This document shows positions 1-13,100 of a DNA stretch of 64,000 bases, piece by piece. Position 1 is the stretch's first letter. Every line of letters starts with the position of its first letter. Made by a program: the position numbers and the translations under genes. Below the pieces are notes generated by a model. The model was given only the letters and a program-made list of their open reading frames with translations, was not told where the DNA came from and searched no databases. The DNA comes from Globodera rostochiensis (lineage: Eukaryota; Nematoda; Chromadorea; Rhabditida; Heteroderidae), in contig JAEVLN010000003.1 in assembly GCA_018350325.1 (NCBI GenBank), positions 889,985 to 953,984 of the forward strand, in the 5' to 3' direction.

Positions 1-2612
1 AATGATTTGGAAATAAAAAAACGGAACCAAAAAAACATAAAATTTTTGAGCATTTTAACAGAAAAATTGTTAAAAAAGGAATTTAAATAAAATAATATAA
101 AATATTTAAATGACCAACACTTTTTATGGGCCTCAATTGTCTATCGATTCGATTTGCACACCGGGGCGAATGGACGACATCGCCGCCGGTGTATTTGATC
201 AAAATATAAAAGGGCCTTCCGCCCGATGCTTTTAAGCACAAAATGATGATACCCAATCAATGTGAATCATAAAGTACACAAACTTCTTCTTCCCATTTGC
301 GAACCCCAAAAGTTTTGTTCGAGAATTTATTCTGATCACTCAACAATAACAGTGTTTCCTAATTCCTGATCACTTCGAGAAATGCATTTTTGTTCCCGAA
401 TCCTAGATTATTTATCTCGAACCAAAAAACGGTGATCGTTGTCTTTGTCTGCCCCCGAGCATTAATTAATTAATTAATTAATTACCTTTTCGGTGCCGTT
501 CAACAACGTTTGATCATGGCACAGTGACGCAACGTCTTCCGGCTGTCGGGCAAAAAGTGTGCGGCGTTGTCGTCGACGTTGTCGGGCCTCCGATGTTTCT
601 CGGCAACAGAAATCCGATCCTCCGAAACGGCGCTTGGATGGGGACGGGGTGGGGGAGGATAAAGCGTTGAGCTAATCCCCTGGGCGCAGGGCGGACGGAC
701 ATATAGTCGTCCCCTCGGGGGGTTTTGTGTACTCAATGCTCCCCCCCCCCCCCTCGTCCGTCCTCCAGACATTCTCGGGCAGAACAATGGACACAACGAC
801 GACGAAGGCCTTTCCTCTGGAGGAGGGGGGGGGGGGGGGGGGGGGAGGGGGAGCTTGTTTTTCTACCTTAGCCTACTCATCACCCCGCCCGGGGGTTGAA
901 ATTAGCCCCCGAAATTTTGCTTCCGTCCGTCAAGAGTTGCGGAAGATTACAACAGCGGGTTGATCCTGATCGGACCGGGGACAGTTCGTTCAGTCATTCA
1001 GTGAAATCGATTAGAGAACCGTTTGATTGATGGATTCCAAAAGTTGATAAACGTTTGATTTCGAAACGATTTTGCGCTTTTGGCAATTTAAAAACAAATT
1101 TTCTATACAAAAACGAGTCGCCGGATCATCGATCGATCAAATCATTAGGTATAATTTTGATCACAAAATTGGTACGGTTCAGTAGAGGAAAAACTCAGAG
1201 CACAGGCACACACAGTTCAGTGTCGAGACTCAAAACTGTGCAGATCACTTGGACGAGTAAAAAAATTGGAGAGTTTGGTGTGAGAAGGGGAGATGAATGG
1301 AGGGGGGGGGGGCCGGAAGCTCTACCGGTTATCCGGCGGGATCTGGAGAACTTTTTGTGTCGTCAGCAAAAGCATTTTGAGCTGTTTTGTGTTTGTGTGT
1401 GTGTGGTTCTTTGCGTTTCCCCTCGGGGGACACACATAAAGCGTCCCCGCCCCCCTCCCCGAGGGGTAAAGCATCCGCGCACGCGCGTGTGTGATTTGCG
1501 CAAACAGCCTCCAGCGCATGCTTCACCTTTTCTCCTCCTGTCTGGTGCTGATCACTGTCCGCCGAACACCAACTCTCTTCGTCCGTCTCCGTCTCTGCGG
1601 TCTCGGAAGACGAGGACGACGCACTCTCGCGCCATCCCCGCTCCCGCGTCGTGCGGCATCGGCGCCGGCGGTGCCGTCCCGCACTTCGGGAACGCCAACG
1701 ACGGTTATGTTGGTCGGGAGGGTCTTTTTTAGGCTGTTGGAATGATTTCAAATATTTTAAATTTAAACTTTGAATGGCACCTCCAAAATTGTACGCCTCA
1801 GGGGCAATGGTGGAGGCAAAGGAAATTGCTCAGCTTTCACTGGGCGCAATTCGTCCAGCGATTTGCTGCGTCGCATTGATGCCTGTGGGGTTTTCTCCGA
1901 AAGGACATTATGCCAAATTTGAATTGAAATTTTTAGAACTTTTACAAGGGAATGTGCCGACAAAAATTCAAAATGTTTTTAAGCCAAAAAGAGGCGCTCC
2001 ACCACCAGCAAAAAGCAACAAAAAAAAAGCGAAAAATAGGCAAGCAAAAAACACGCTGACCTTCTGCAACTGATCGATGTTCTGAAAATTTGATTTTGTT
2101 TATTGCTTAAATCCGAGAAATATTTTATGCAAATCCCGTCATTTGAACAACCCGGACCCGGACCCTGGACTTGGAGAAGGTTCCTGGACATGATTTCCCT
2201 AGACCAAAGTCCAGGTCCTCGCGGAGGTTCAACACTGAACATGCTGGACTTTGGGTTAAAAAAAAAAGTCCAGAGGCCTGTGCCCGCAGGTCCAGGACGG
2301 GCTCTAGGTTAGACTCAAAATTCAAATTTTACATGACGAAGGCGGTCCAACTCGCGCAATGACTCGTCATCGGGCTGAAAAATTGAATTTTATTATTTTT
2401 TTTTGCTAATTTGTAAGATTTTCCATTCCGCGCAACCTTTGGGGCCGGCCACGGCGTCTTCCATTGTTCCTTCTCTTCTCGCACTTTCAGAAATTTGTCC
2501 AAATCCCGATCGCGATCACCGGCCTATAATTTGTCTGTGCATTATTTTCACTAATTTCTTTTTTAGATTAAAATTCATATTAACAACAATTTATTAGTTT
2601 TTAAATTTTAAA
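1..2612. other. Intergenic, simple-sequence rich; no gene supported
   Basis: I see no convincing exon here. The stretch holds a short ATTA repeat near 461-484, a poly-C run near 740, a long poly-G run near 823-850 and another near 1301-1311. Between about 2150 and 2310 there are repeated TCCAGG-type words (GTCCAGG/CCTGGAC), a family seen again at 5060-5130. Open frames here are arginine/proline-rich translations of skewed sequence with no splice logic. Confidence 0.5.
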
Positions 2613-4532
2613 TTATGCCTCTGGCAATTGCCGCTGCTGGCGAAGTTTGCGCTGCTCAATGGCCTCGAGGTCAATGAAAGAGCGCTTGCCGTGGAGTGAG
2701 GGAAAATCGGTGATCAGATGGCGTCGGGCGTAGTCTCGCGTTGCGTGTGCTGAACATATTGGAGAAATTGGGAATCGATCAGTGCTTTGAGAGTGTTTCA
2801 AAAATCTGTGCTCTGATATCTGTCCCAATCTTTTGGCTTTGCCTTCAAGGGCTGCCCTGATCAGTTCTAATCTTCTGGGGTTTTCTCTATTAGCCTTCAG
2901 GGTCTGTTCTGATTTTAACCTCAGGGTCTGATCAGTTCTAATCTTCTGGAGGTTCCCTGATCAGTTCTAATTGTGTGTGTGTTTTGATCAGTTCAAATAG
3001 TCTAAAGACCAGTTTCTGAGCTTCTGGGTCTATTCCAATCAAATTGTGATCTTGTCATGGAATCTGATCAGGCGCGCTTTTTGCCTTCAGCGCCTTGTCT
3101 TTTTCGATTGCTTTCCGACCGATTGCACTTCCACATTTACCCGGAATGTGCGCATGCGAAATGACTTTTGGCTCAATAATTTGAAGGCGAAAATGCTCCG
3201 CGCTCCGTTCCGCCTTATAGTCGCTGTCCGCACGTGCAAATCGGGCGCTCAAATCGGCCACGCTTGAGCCGAGCTGAACCTCGGCGCTCTGTTAAATTTT
3301 GTAATTTTTTGGGGAAAAATGTTTTTTTTTCTTCAAAAATTTCTTACTGGCTTTTCGCCAAGCTTGTAGAACGGCGTGACAATCTTTTAAATGGGGACGA
3401 ACAAAATAAACAAATTTTGCGCGCAGATTTGCTCACTTTAATCGCCGCCTGTTCGGTCTGTGCGCGGAATGAGTCGGCGCCGGCCTGTAAAAGAGGGCAA
3501 AAAAAAACTTTTGGAGAAATTCGATCAGAAATTCGAATCGAATTTCGGCACCATTTTGGAGCCCAAATCCCGGGTTCCGGAAAATTTGGACGGAATTTAA
3601 AGTTTTAAAACTACCTTAAATGATCAATTTCCCGTTCAAAAAAAAATAAAGAAAGAAAATTAATAATAAAATTAAAACGTTTTTTTACAGTAGCATAAAT
3701 ATATTTTTTAAAATTAAATAAACAAATGTTTTATTTATTTTATTTGTCATAAACACTGGAGATCGACCAGTTTACGGGATCGGAATCCGGCAAATCCCGC
3801 TTCCTATCCAATCCCAAAACCCCCCAAAATGTTTTCGGGCGGGATCCCAAATTCAATCCCGCGGGATCCCGAGAAGATCCGAAGATCCGGGCGGGATCCC
3901 GGTCTCTAACAAACACTTCCCACCGGGACTGAAACCCCCCTCCCCCCCACATTTGTCGTAGCCCCAATTTTAGTTACAAAAATTCTGAAAATCGCAAAAC
4001 TTTTAGAAGCCCGGAGGATTTCCGGATATCTATGAAAGTCGGCGAAATCAAAATTTGAATTGCGCATAATTGGCACAAATTTTTATCTTCAACATTTCTT
4101 TCCATTCTCCACAATTTGTCTCTTAATTCTCTGACCCTTTCGTCCACAACTTCCCGTTTTGCTCTGCACAACCCAAACCAACCAACCAACCATTGCTAAC
4201 AACACTTACCATGTCCAATGTTGCATTTGTCTAAAAATTCGAATGTTTGCGATTAGAGGAGAGATAACGCAAGAAACAGAGAAACATAGAAAGAGAGAGA
4301 GAGGGAGTGTGTGGAAAAAAGAGAACGGAAAGGAAGTCAGACAGTGAGCGACCGGCTCTCTGACCCTCAAACGCACCCACCCAATCAAATAATTAGTCAT
4401 TAATTGGCTAATCAAATCAATTACCCCCCCCCCCCCCCCCGGGGGCATTTGCCCAACATTTACATGGCGAATTTGCTCCATCTCGCGCACGTTCTCCTCG
4501 TGCACCTGGTGTGTCTGACGCATTTCCTCCTC
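2613..4532 (-). CDS. Coiled-coil protein, 3' exons of an unidentified gene
   Basis: Four good exons are visible. One at 4532-4464 is rich in Glu, Arg and Gln (EEEMRQTHQVHEENVREMEQ), typical of coiled coil. The last three join in phase: 3484-3437 (starts AGADSFRAQTEQ), 3288-3141 (starts SAEVQLGSSVADLSARF) and 2749-2613 (ends RQQRQLPEA, stop TAA). A further likely exon lies near 4162-4080 (REVVDERVRELRDKLWRMER), but its borders do not join in phase with the exon at 4532, so an exon is missing or misplaced. The start codon was not found and may lie further upstream. I do not recognise the family. Charge pattern and heptad-like spacing suggest a structural or scaffold protein; this is inference. 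Confidence 0.5.
2854..3010. repeat. Degenerate tandem repeat with TGATCAGTTCTAAT word
   Basis: The word CTGATCAGTTCTAATCTTCTGG recurs about three times with variation and partial units between, inside the last intron of the coiled-coil gene. It is a local degenerate minisatellite. GATC-rich words of the same kind recur at 10490-10505, 36550-36585 and 43265-43290. Confidence 0.55.
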
Positions 4533-7500
4533 CTGAATTTAATTTCTGTTGCTGTTTCTCGTTAGCCATATGGTTACAGTCTTCCGTTCGGCCCCTGGGG
4601 GTATTTTGGCCTAATCCGTTTTTCCCCGCGGGTATAGGGGCATGTTTAGGTATTTTAGAATACCGCCGGTCTTTCAAATAATTTTCAAAATTTGGAACAG
4701 AATTTTCTGCAATAATTACGCACTTTACTATAAAGAACGCTTTTAAAATCATTAGAAAACCGAGATCGCAAAAACAAATACTGCTACAAAAAACGGCATT
4801 TTATTTGTGAAAAGTCGGCATATGCCGTCCCTGTCGGCTTAGGCTAATTTAATGGTGGCCAAATTTGTATGGCCGGGACTCACCGACGAGACGAAACGCT
4901 TTGAAGACTCTGTGGAGGCGGTCATCGTACACTGTTTGAAGAGATTATTTGACGCCAATAATTACTCTTCGAGAGTATTGCGACGCGAATTCGATGAGAA
5001 GAGCCTTTGGAAATTTTAAAATAACAATTGGTAAATATTAGAGACCGACATTTTGAAAAATCCTGGATCTGGATTTTCTGGACAAAAATCCAGGTCGTCG
5101 ACCACTGGATCCAGGTCGGTCTCTAGTAAATATGTAGGCTTTAAGAGTATTTTTGAACTCAAATAACGGACACTTGGAGATGTGTGCTTACTTTTTGTTT
5201 TTTGAGAACTATGCTTTTGCCAAAAACGAAAAAATGGGATGATTGGCTGACGTCGGAAGCCAATTCAAACTGTTGGCTTGAGCAAATCCCGCGCCGCGGG
5301 GATCACTGCGGGAATAGAAAATGCCGCACGCATGGATGGCCTTGGGGCAAGTCTCGAGAAATTCGGGGTGTTGGGGGGGGGGATTTACGACAAATGTTGT
5401 GGGGGAGGGGGGGGGGGGATTTGCGCAGGTGGGGGGGGGGAGTTAATGAATGGATAACGCGTAAATATTGGGCGCAGCCGACCTTGACAATTCGTCCATA
5501 TAAGTCGGACGGACGACGACGACGACACGTCGGTGAAATTGGGGGAAGGGGGGAGGGGGGGGGGTCACAGATTTGAGGGGGGGGGGGGGCTAGGGAAAAT
5601 CAAAAATTTTGAGAAAAAACCCCCCGGCAATTCCCGAGAAATTGTATAATGGACCAACCCCCTCCCCGCCGCAGATTTTTGTTTCTTTAATTCCAAAATT
5701 CTTTCAAAATTACGGGTCGGCCAAAATTCTTAAATTTGAATAAAAGCCCGCAATTTTCAGGTTAAATATAAACTTGATGGAAAAGCGAACGCCTCCCCCC
5801 CCCCCCGAACATAATCATCACCAAACTCTTTTGATGAGTGAAAATTGGTGGGCAGTTTATGGGGAGATTCGGTCGGGGGCGCCGGGGGGGGGGGGAGGCG
5901 GCAATAATTTATTTGGGGGGGGGGGGGGAGGCGAACACATCACGCGCGGTGGAGAGAACGCCGCGGGGGCAACAACACAACAACAACAACCCATCCAATA
6001 TAATCTACGTCCATCCGTCGTCCATCGTCCACTCACACTCGACCAGCAGCAGCCAGCAAGCAATTCATCGCCGTGCCGACGATGCGGACGACGGGGACAA
6101 AAGAGTTCGGCAGAACTGAGACTCTTCGAGTTTTTTGGTTTAACAAAGCTTGATGATATTTTGTGTGGAACTGTGGGCGCCGCCGGGGATTTTTTTTTGT
6201 AAATTTAAAGGTTTTTAAATACGTGGAAACCAAATGAGTTGTAACCAGCAGGTTTAAAACTCAATTATCAGACAATAATTAATTCATTGGGTTTATGTAA
6301 GAAATGTTTTAACGAAAGACGAATGCTTCCGGGGTTATTTCACCATTCATTCGTCCTTCATCGGGGGATAAAATCGGCATTTTCGGGTAAAAACCACCAG
6401 AACCAGCCGCACAAATTCTTTAAGATCGTGGAAGGAATCAGGGGGGGGGGGTAGTTTTTGGAAGTTGGGCTCGGACAAAAAGCCGATTCCGGGCTTCTTA
6501 TGCTACCTGATGATGGCGCCAACTTGTTCCGAGACTCAGTTAGCCCAGAACTCGGTTGACCCGACTTCATGCATCAATCAAGGCGGCGGGGGAGAGGCTG
6601 GTGGGATGGGCGGACGGGGGGGGGGATTTTCATGAGGTGGCGGAGGAGGAATTTGTCGGAAGATCGATTTTGGATGGACGGGGGGAGAGGGGGGGGGGGG
6701 GAATGGACTGCTGGACGAGCGCGGGCGGACGGGGGGCGGCGGGCGGGGGGGGGGGAGGCTGGAAGAATTATTGGTTGGGGAAAAACAATGCGCATGAGGC
6801 CGACCGACCGGCCGGACGACTGGCTGAAAATGGGATGCTGGCGGAGAATCTTCAGGCAGCTGGCAGGATGGACGGGGGGGGGGGAATTGGGGGGGGGGGG
6901 GTGGGACCGATCGGCGGCGTGACGACATCATCAAACATAGCGGCGGGAAGGGACAGCGGCAAATAAGAAAAAAATAATCTCAATTGGAACTTTTTGGAGA
7001 AAAGACTCCAACAAAAACGGCTTAAACAGTTTGGGATCACATTTCGTGTCGAAAACGCCGCGGCTTTTCGGCTTTTGAAGGAAGCCGCCGCGGCATTCCA
7101 GGGGCTGGCATTTAAAATAAAAACGATAATTTCGGAATTCAAAAGGGAACGAGAATTGATTGTTGATCCCTCTCTTCATCCATTTGAATTGAATGTTTGA
7201 TCATTAGCGGCGATCAAAAAATCCAAAAAAAAAAATCAATAGATCGGAACACCAAAACCATCTATGGAAAGAGAATGGAGGAGGAAAGTGTTGGGGGCAG
7301 GCGGAAAATGATGTTCAAAGAAGCGGCTTCATAAGCGCCAACCCAGCGGCTGTCAATTAAGGATAATTAGGATTTGCCCCGAGGGCATTTGTGGGGTGGT
7401 CGGAGTATTACGCCAAATTCGGTGGGAAGGGCAGAAGAAGGACCAGTTTTGGGACAGACAGATGAACATAAAAACGAATGGGGTGCTCAGAATCGGAGGG

Positions 7501-10108
7501 TTATTATATTCCTTTATTTAGGCTAAGATTAAGCGGAGACGAGCGAAAATTGTCGGGGAATCCCCGACAATTTTGGGGTTATTTTGATTTCAAAAAATGG
7601 AATTTTTCTTCACTTAAGAAATTCCCAAGTTTTCTTGGCGTAAAACTTTGTGCAAATATAGCGGCCACGATTGTGGCGGCCGCGGTGGAATTGGAATTTC
7701 CGTTGGTTGGCGGCCCAGGACGTAACTGCGGCAGTGCGCCGCGCAACCCGCCGATCGGCGACAGAACATTTTTGCTGATTGGGGGGGGGGGGGGGACGTT
7801 GGGACAACACGAAGACGAAGACGCACCCCCCCCCCCCCACCTCCACACAATTTGATTTGATTGGGTTTGGGCTGCGCTGGGCGAAAGGACAACCGCCCAA
7901 AACGCACAGAATGTGGCGCTGGCGGGGACGGGGCCCGAAAACGCGCCGAAAAACCGGTTCAAAGGCGGCCCGGCCCCCCCTCAGGGGCCCAATGGCAGGG
8001 CGACGGCCACTCACTCTCTTCGGCCGTCCGACCCCCGCAATCCGTCACCGTGTGAAGAACAACGAATTTATACGACGAACGATGGATGTTGAGGGGGGGA
8101 GGGCAATTTGTTGTCATGGAGGGTGGGTCCTTTTTTACCCTGGGGCCATTTTTCCGTGAGATTTTTGGCCCAAATTTGGGAAGTGCGCCAAAAGCCCGCG
8201 CACTTTCAAACATAAATTTTGGATTTTAGAAATTTCATAATTATTCTCTAAATGCGCGGAAGTGTCTCTCCCTGAGGGTGAGCGAAGGATGGCGGCACGT
8301 TTAACAAAAGCCTCGGCAATTTTCTAATTTAAAATTGTAACCCTTTCGATGAACAACAAAATTATAAAACGTCCCCAGGGGCGAAGAACGCGTGATTTAA
8401 TTAATATTTTTGTATTTAATTGCTATTCAATTAATTTTTGACATTTAAAAGTTTGAATTTGTTCTGATTTATACGGTAGACCCCGCATTTTTGGGGTATT
8501 TAAATTAAAGGTGCCGGAAAACACAAAATTTTGGTCACTTTTGGGGGATTGATTTAATCTGATAAAAATTGTTGAATTTAATTCTTTAAAAAATTTTGTT
8601 TTGTCTTTTATTTTAGTTTAAATGCATTCAGAACACGCGTTACAACACAATCTGATGTGAAACGAAAATTTTTGATTAATTTTATACGGGTTGGGGATGA
8701 ATCACCCACCGCCTGCCTGCCTCCTGCTTCTCTCGGCACGCGTCGATGTCAACGACGTCGACGTCGAGCAGTACAACAGCCATTCGGGAAATCTTTTTAC
8801 TCCAAAATTCCCTCCCCCCATTTCTTTCATTCTCGCGGCGACCGAGTCAAATTTCCCCCCCCCCCCCCCCGGCGCTATCTTTTGCGCGCCGGTCGCATTC
8901 CATTCATTCAATTCCCTTCACACCGCACACAATTCCATTTGGCCCATAATAAAGAGTAAAATTTTGTAATTTGTTTCGCATTTTTACTTTTTATTAATGG
9001 GGGAAATACCAAACATTTCGAAAAATTCGGAAACCAAAAAAAACGGATAAGTTAAAGTAGGGAAACTCAGAGTTGAGGAAGGCTAAAGCCATAAATTCGG
9101 AAATTATTTAACCCTCAAAATAACCAATAAAAAAGCGGCTGATTCAAAAGCAATTAATTATAATTATTAATTAATGTGAGGGGTCGTCAACCCCAAAAAT
9201 ATATTTTATGATGGAGTTGCTCGCTCAAAATCGGAAGCAAAACGCGAAAATCGTTCATTTTTTCGGTTCTTTTACATAAATAGTCCCCTGGGGGGTTTTT
9301 CGAATTTTCAATTCGTTAGGCGTCCCGGGAGTTTTTTTCCTGGGCCCCCTCTTGACACACTCAAAATATTTTCATTTGCCTTTTTTCTGCCATTCCTACA
9401 ACACTTTTTTTGCCATGACGCCCGCCGGTGGTCACGGAACTGGCGCAACGTTTAGCACAAAATGATTCAAAATGTTTGTGGAGGGGGGGGGGGGGGGGCG
9501 TTAAGTCTTTGGACAAACGCATAAAGTGGTTGGAAAATTGGAAAAAGATGGTCGGTCCTATGGAAAGTCAAAAAAGATAATTATTTGTTAGCCCAAAATA
9601 TGTACCTAAGCATAATTTCTTTAGGCAACGAAATTAAATTGCGGAATTTCAAAAATCTAATTTTTTTCGACGCGCCCTCGAGCGCTAAATTGGTCGGCAT
9701 CAGCAGAAATCAAAACTCGAGCTGAATGAGTGTCCCCGGTCGTTGGAATTCGAAACAATTCCGTTTAGGCCAAATTAGCGGGAGGGATCCCGCGGTACTC
9801 CAAAAAACAACGGAAACAATTCGATGATTACGGTATGGCGGCGTGCCACACTGTGCCGTGCCGTCAGAAATAACAAAAGATATTTATTATTATTGCATAA
9901 TTTAATTTTGTAAAAATATAAATAAAATAAATTGCAAAATGAATGAATTATTGCGTGGTTTAAACAAATACAAAATTGTATATATACAAATGCTATAAAT
10001 ATTGTTCCTCTAAGAACAGAGGTACTTCGCGTTCTGTTGGTTGAAAAACAACACTTTTTTTGGGCAATTTTTCGACCAGAAAACCCATAAATTTCTCTAA
10101 AAGATTTG
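4533..10108. other. Long G-rich spacer; one possible small ORF
   Basis: About 5.6 kb without a supportable multi-exon gene. It contains many homopolymer G or C runs (about 4423-4445, 5377-5450, 5575-5592, 5883-5932, 6440-6450, 6690-6705, 7785-7798, 8857-8872, 9482-9498) and GGA- or CCT-rich stretches that yield spurious Gly/Pro/Arg open frames. A 56-codon frame at 4852-5022 is listed separately. Promoters or first exons of the flanking minus-strand genes could hide here. Confidence 0.45.
4852..5022 (+). CDS. Hypothetical 56-residue ORF or gene fragment
   Basis: ATG to TAA, 56 codons, with normal amino-acid composition (MVAKFVWPGLTDETKRFED at the start, EFDEKSLWKF at the end). This stands out against the low-complexity frames around it. 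A splice acceptor-like TTAG lies 11 bases upstream of the ATG in an open frame, so this may be the last exon of a longer gene or a relic of one. I do not recognise the domain. The predicted helices and charged residues look protein-like, but no second exon was identified. Confidence 0.3.
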
Positions 10109-13100
10109 CTAATCAACTCGGCGCAAAATTTTCAGCGACGTCGGGCTTGAAAGCCGATCAAAAAAGCCAATGTTCGAATTACGCAACGCTTTGATCAGAT
10201 CGTTGAGGCCGTTCTGGCTGTCCTGGCCCGCCAGCCGCCATCGGTAGTCCTCCACCAGTCGTTCAAACTTTGTTTTGGGGCCATGCCGTAACCAGAACTG
10301 CAAAAACTTTGGCATTTTAAATGAAAATTTTGTCTTTTTGCTAAATTCTATTCGGGGGAGCTGATCAGGCAGGATCAGATCATTCGGATTTTAATTGCTT
10401 ATTGCTCTTAAAAATGGCAAAAACAATTTTAAAAATCTCCACGCCGGTGCCGTCTGATCCTTCTCCACTCTGATCTGTATATTCTAAATCAGATCAGATC
10501 AGATGCCAATGATTTGGCTTCTCTGGCATAAATGACACAAAATGGTCCGGTGTTTTGTATGCCATCGCCTTCATGGCCAACCTGGTGCTGTCTGTTCAAC
10601 ATCATGCCGCCCGCGTGTCCGTCATCACCGCTGCTACTGCTGTTGTTGTTGTTATCGATGGCCTGTTTCGGCTGCTGCTGTTGTTGGACGGTCGCCGGCG
10701 TCGTCGCTGTACTGCTCGCCACCGCTGTTGTCGTCACCACCGATTGTGGTGTTGTAACCGGTGCTACCGTAGTTGCGCTATTGCTGGTGGGGGCTGTATT
10801 GGCATTGTTGTCGCCGGTGGCACCGTGCCTTCCCCCGCTCAGCTTGGCATGCGACGCATCTGGCGATCGGGGCGGAACAATCAGCAGCAAATCAGTGTCC
10901 TCGGCCGCTTTTCCTCCACCACCACTTTTGTTGTTGCCGGGGTTTGGCGGGTCGGCAACGCCTTCCTCTGCCCGCAGGCGATCCAGCAGACGATCAAATT
11001 CCGCCTGAGTAATTGGGCTAATGGTAAATCAACAATTTTTAGAATTTTACCTATTTTTAAATGTCTCTCATCAAACTAACACTATTAAAAACTGACAAAT
11101 TAGCACCACAATTACCACCTGTTCCCGCTGTTTGTAGTCCGTCTCGCGTACAATGGACGGCTTCTTGACGGTTGTTGCAGACGCTGAACTGCTCGATGTA
11201 CTTGCTGTGTTACCACGTCTATTGAAGGGAAAATTGTGGGGGGTTGATTGGTTTATTAGAGGATTTTGTGCCTCAAACTGATCACGCCTTTCTGATGGGG
11301 TTGTCCTCCAACTACTGCTCCGTCTCGATGACCTGGGACCAACGCTGCTTCTTCATTGCTTGCCAACGAGAAAAGCCTACTGAATTGTTGAAAATCGGAA
11401 AAATAATTGGAAATTTGCATTGTTCCAGACGTGTTTGCCGTCTTCAGCTGCTTCTGACTGTCAAGAAGCCGCTCCTCCAGGTCCTGCTCCAGCTCGTCGT
11501 TGTTGCCCTGATGCTGAACAGTTTGAACGTCCTGGTCCGCCTCATTCTTTGGAAGTTCCAGCACGATTTGATGCTTAAATGAGAATTTGAATTTCTGCAT
11601 CACTCTACATCAATCAGATCAGTGATCAAAATGGCTTCTCTCACCCCATCCGTTCGCACAGCGATGTTCGGCCGGTTATGTTGCGGCAGGCGTTGCGTGC
11701 TGTTACTGTTGGCGTCGTTGTTCTGCTGCTGCTGCTGCCGCTGTTGATGCGTGCTGTCGTGCTCCAGTCGGCGTGCCAGTTCCTGCTCCAGCACACGCTC
11801 CACCAACGCCAAGAACAGTTTGGTGTCTTGCGAGGACAAAGTGTTGTTGTTGTTGTTGTTCTGCTGCTGTAGATAAGAGGGATTTTCAGTCAGAAAATTG
11901 ATGTTTTTGGCCAAAAAATGAAATTAAAATTCCTCCTTTCTTCACTATTTTAACACTAATTACATTTAATTTATTAAAGATTAATTGCATCATTAAACCG
12001 TTTATTTACCTACCCAAGTGGAAAGCATTCGCGTAATGTTCGCGGAGCGCAGAAAGGCCTCCAGGTCGACGGCAGTGAGCCCTAAACAAAAAATACGGGT
12101 TGGCACTCCGATCCCGAACCCCAAAAATTATGTCGAATTTTTCGTCCCCGAACCACGAAAATCTGTGCCCCGACGTCGGGGTCATCGATTTTTAATCAGA
12201 AGATTTTAAAGGTAAACTTTTGAATATTTAACTAAATTTTAATTGATATATTAAAAGAATTTTACGTTTTCTAGACTAAAAAAAGCATCTCTTGATTGAA
12301 AGAGTACAGTATTCGGTGTTCCATACCGTACCTTGCCTAGTCCCGTTGGCTTCCGTGTGTTTCGCGCCTCCGGGCACAAAGAAAATGTGCTGTTTTTGGC
12401 CATCATAGTCGTTTGCCAATACGGGTTCCGTCGGCGTCGGCGTAGTTACGGTAGTTTCCAGAGTGGGTGGAGGTGAAGATGTCGTCACAGTTACTGTAGC
12501 CTCTAAAAGGTTGTAGCCAAACTGTCAGAAGGGTTACAGTATCCCACATTACCGTTTGGCGTGGTGTCATTCGCCGACATTTTTAATGGCACGGCTAACG
12601 GTGCGGCAGCAGCAGCAACCCGTTGCCTTATAGCATTTGCATCCGCTGCAACTGTTGCATGGTCATCATGTACCGTAATCTCCAATTCGGATACCGTAGT
12701 GGCATCAGACACCGTATTTTGCTCATTTAATGCCGTGTCCGGGGTTTGGCTAGGGCTCGAAATTGAAGTGATCTAGATGTGTGTATGTGATTTTTTGATC
12801 GGGACAATATAAAGTTGGTAATTAATTGACAAAGAGAACAAATGCCAAGATTTTTGTGCCAAACTGTAAATACCGTCGTTGGCGTTTCCGTGGTGCCATT
12901 GTTCTCCGTTCCAATGCCAATTCTGTGCCGTTTCGACGACTGCTCCAAAATGACGGGGAAAACAACCACCGGATGGGTCGGTGAGCCGTCCATTGGAAAA
13001 GCTTTGTGCTATTTTAAATTTATATTAAATTTAATGGTTATTACCCCCCCCCCCTAAACTCCCCCCCCCCTAAACTCCCCCCCCCCCTAAACTCCCCCCC

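Noticed and set aside
6556..6966. Gly-rich plus-strand and Pro-rich minus-strand open frames
   Set aside because: They come from GGA/GGG simple sequence, occur in several frames at once, and show no splice logic.
10532..11008. Long plus-strand open frames rich in Leu/Val/Cys opposite the Q/N-rich exons
   Set aside because: They are antisense shadows of CAG/CAA/AAC-rich coding exons, which read as CTG/TTG/GTT on the other strand.
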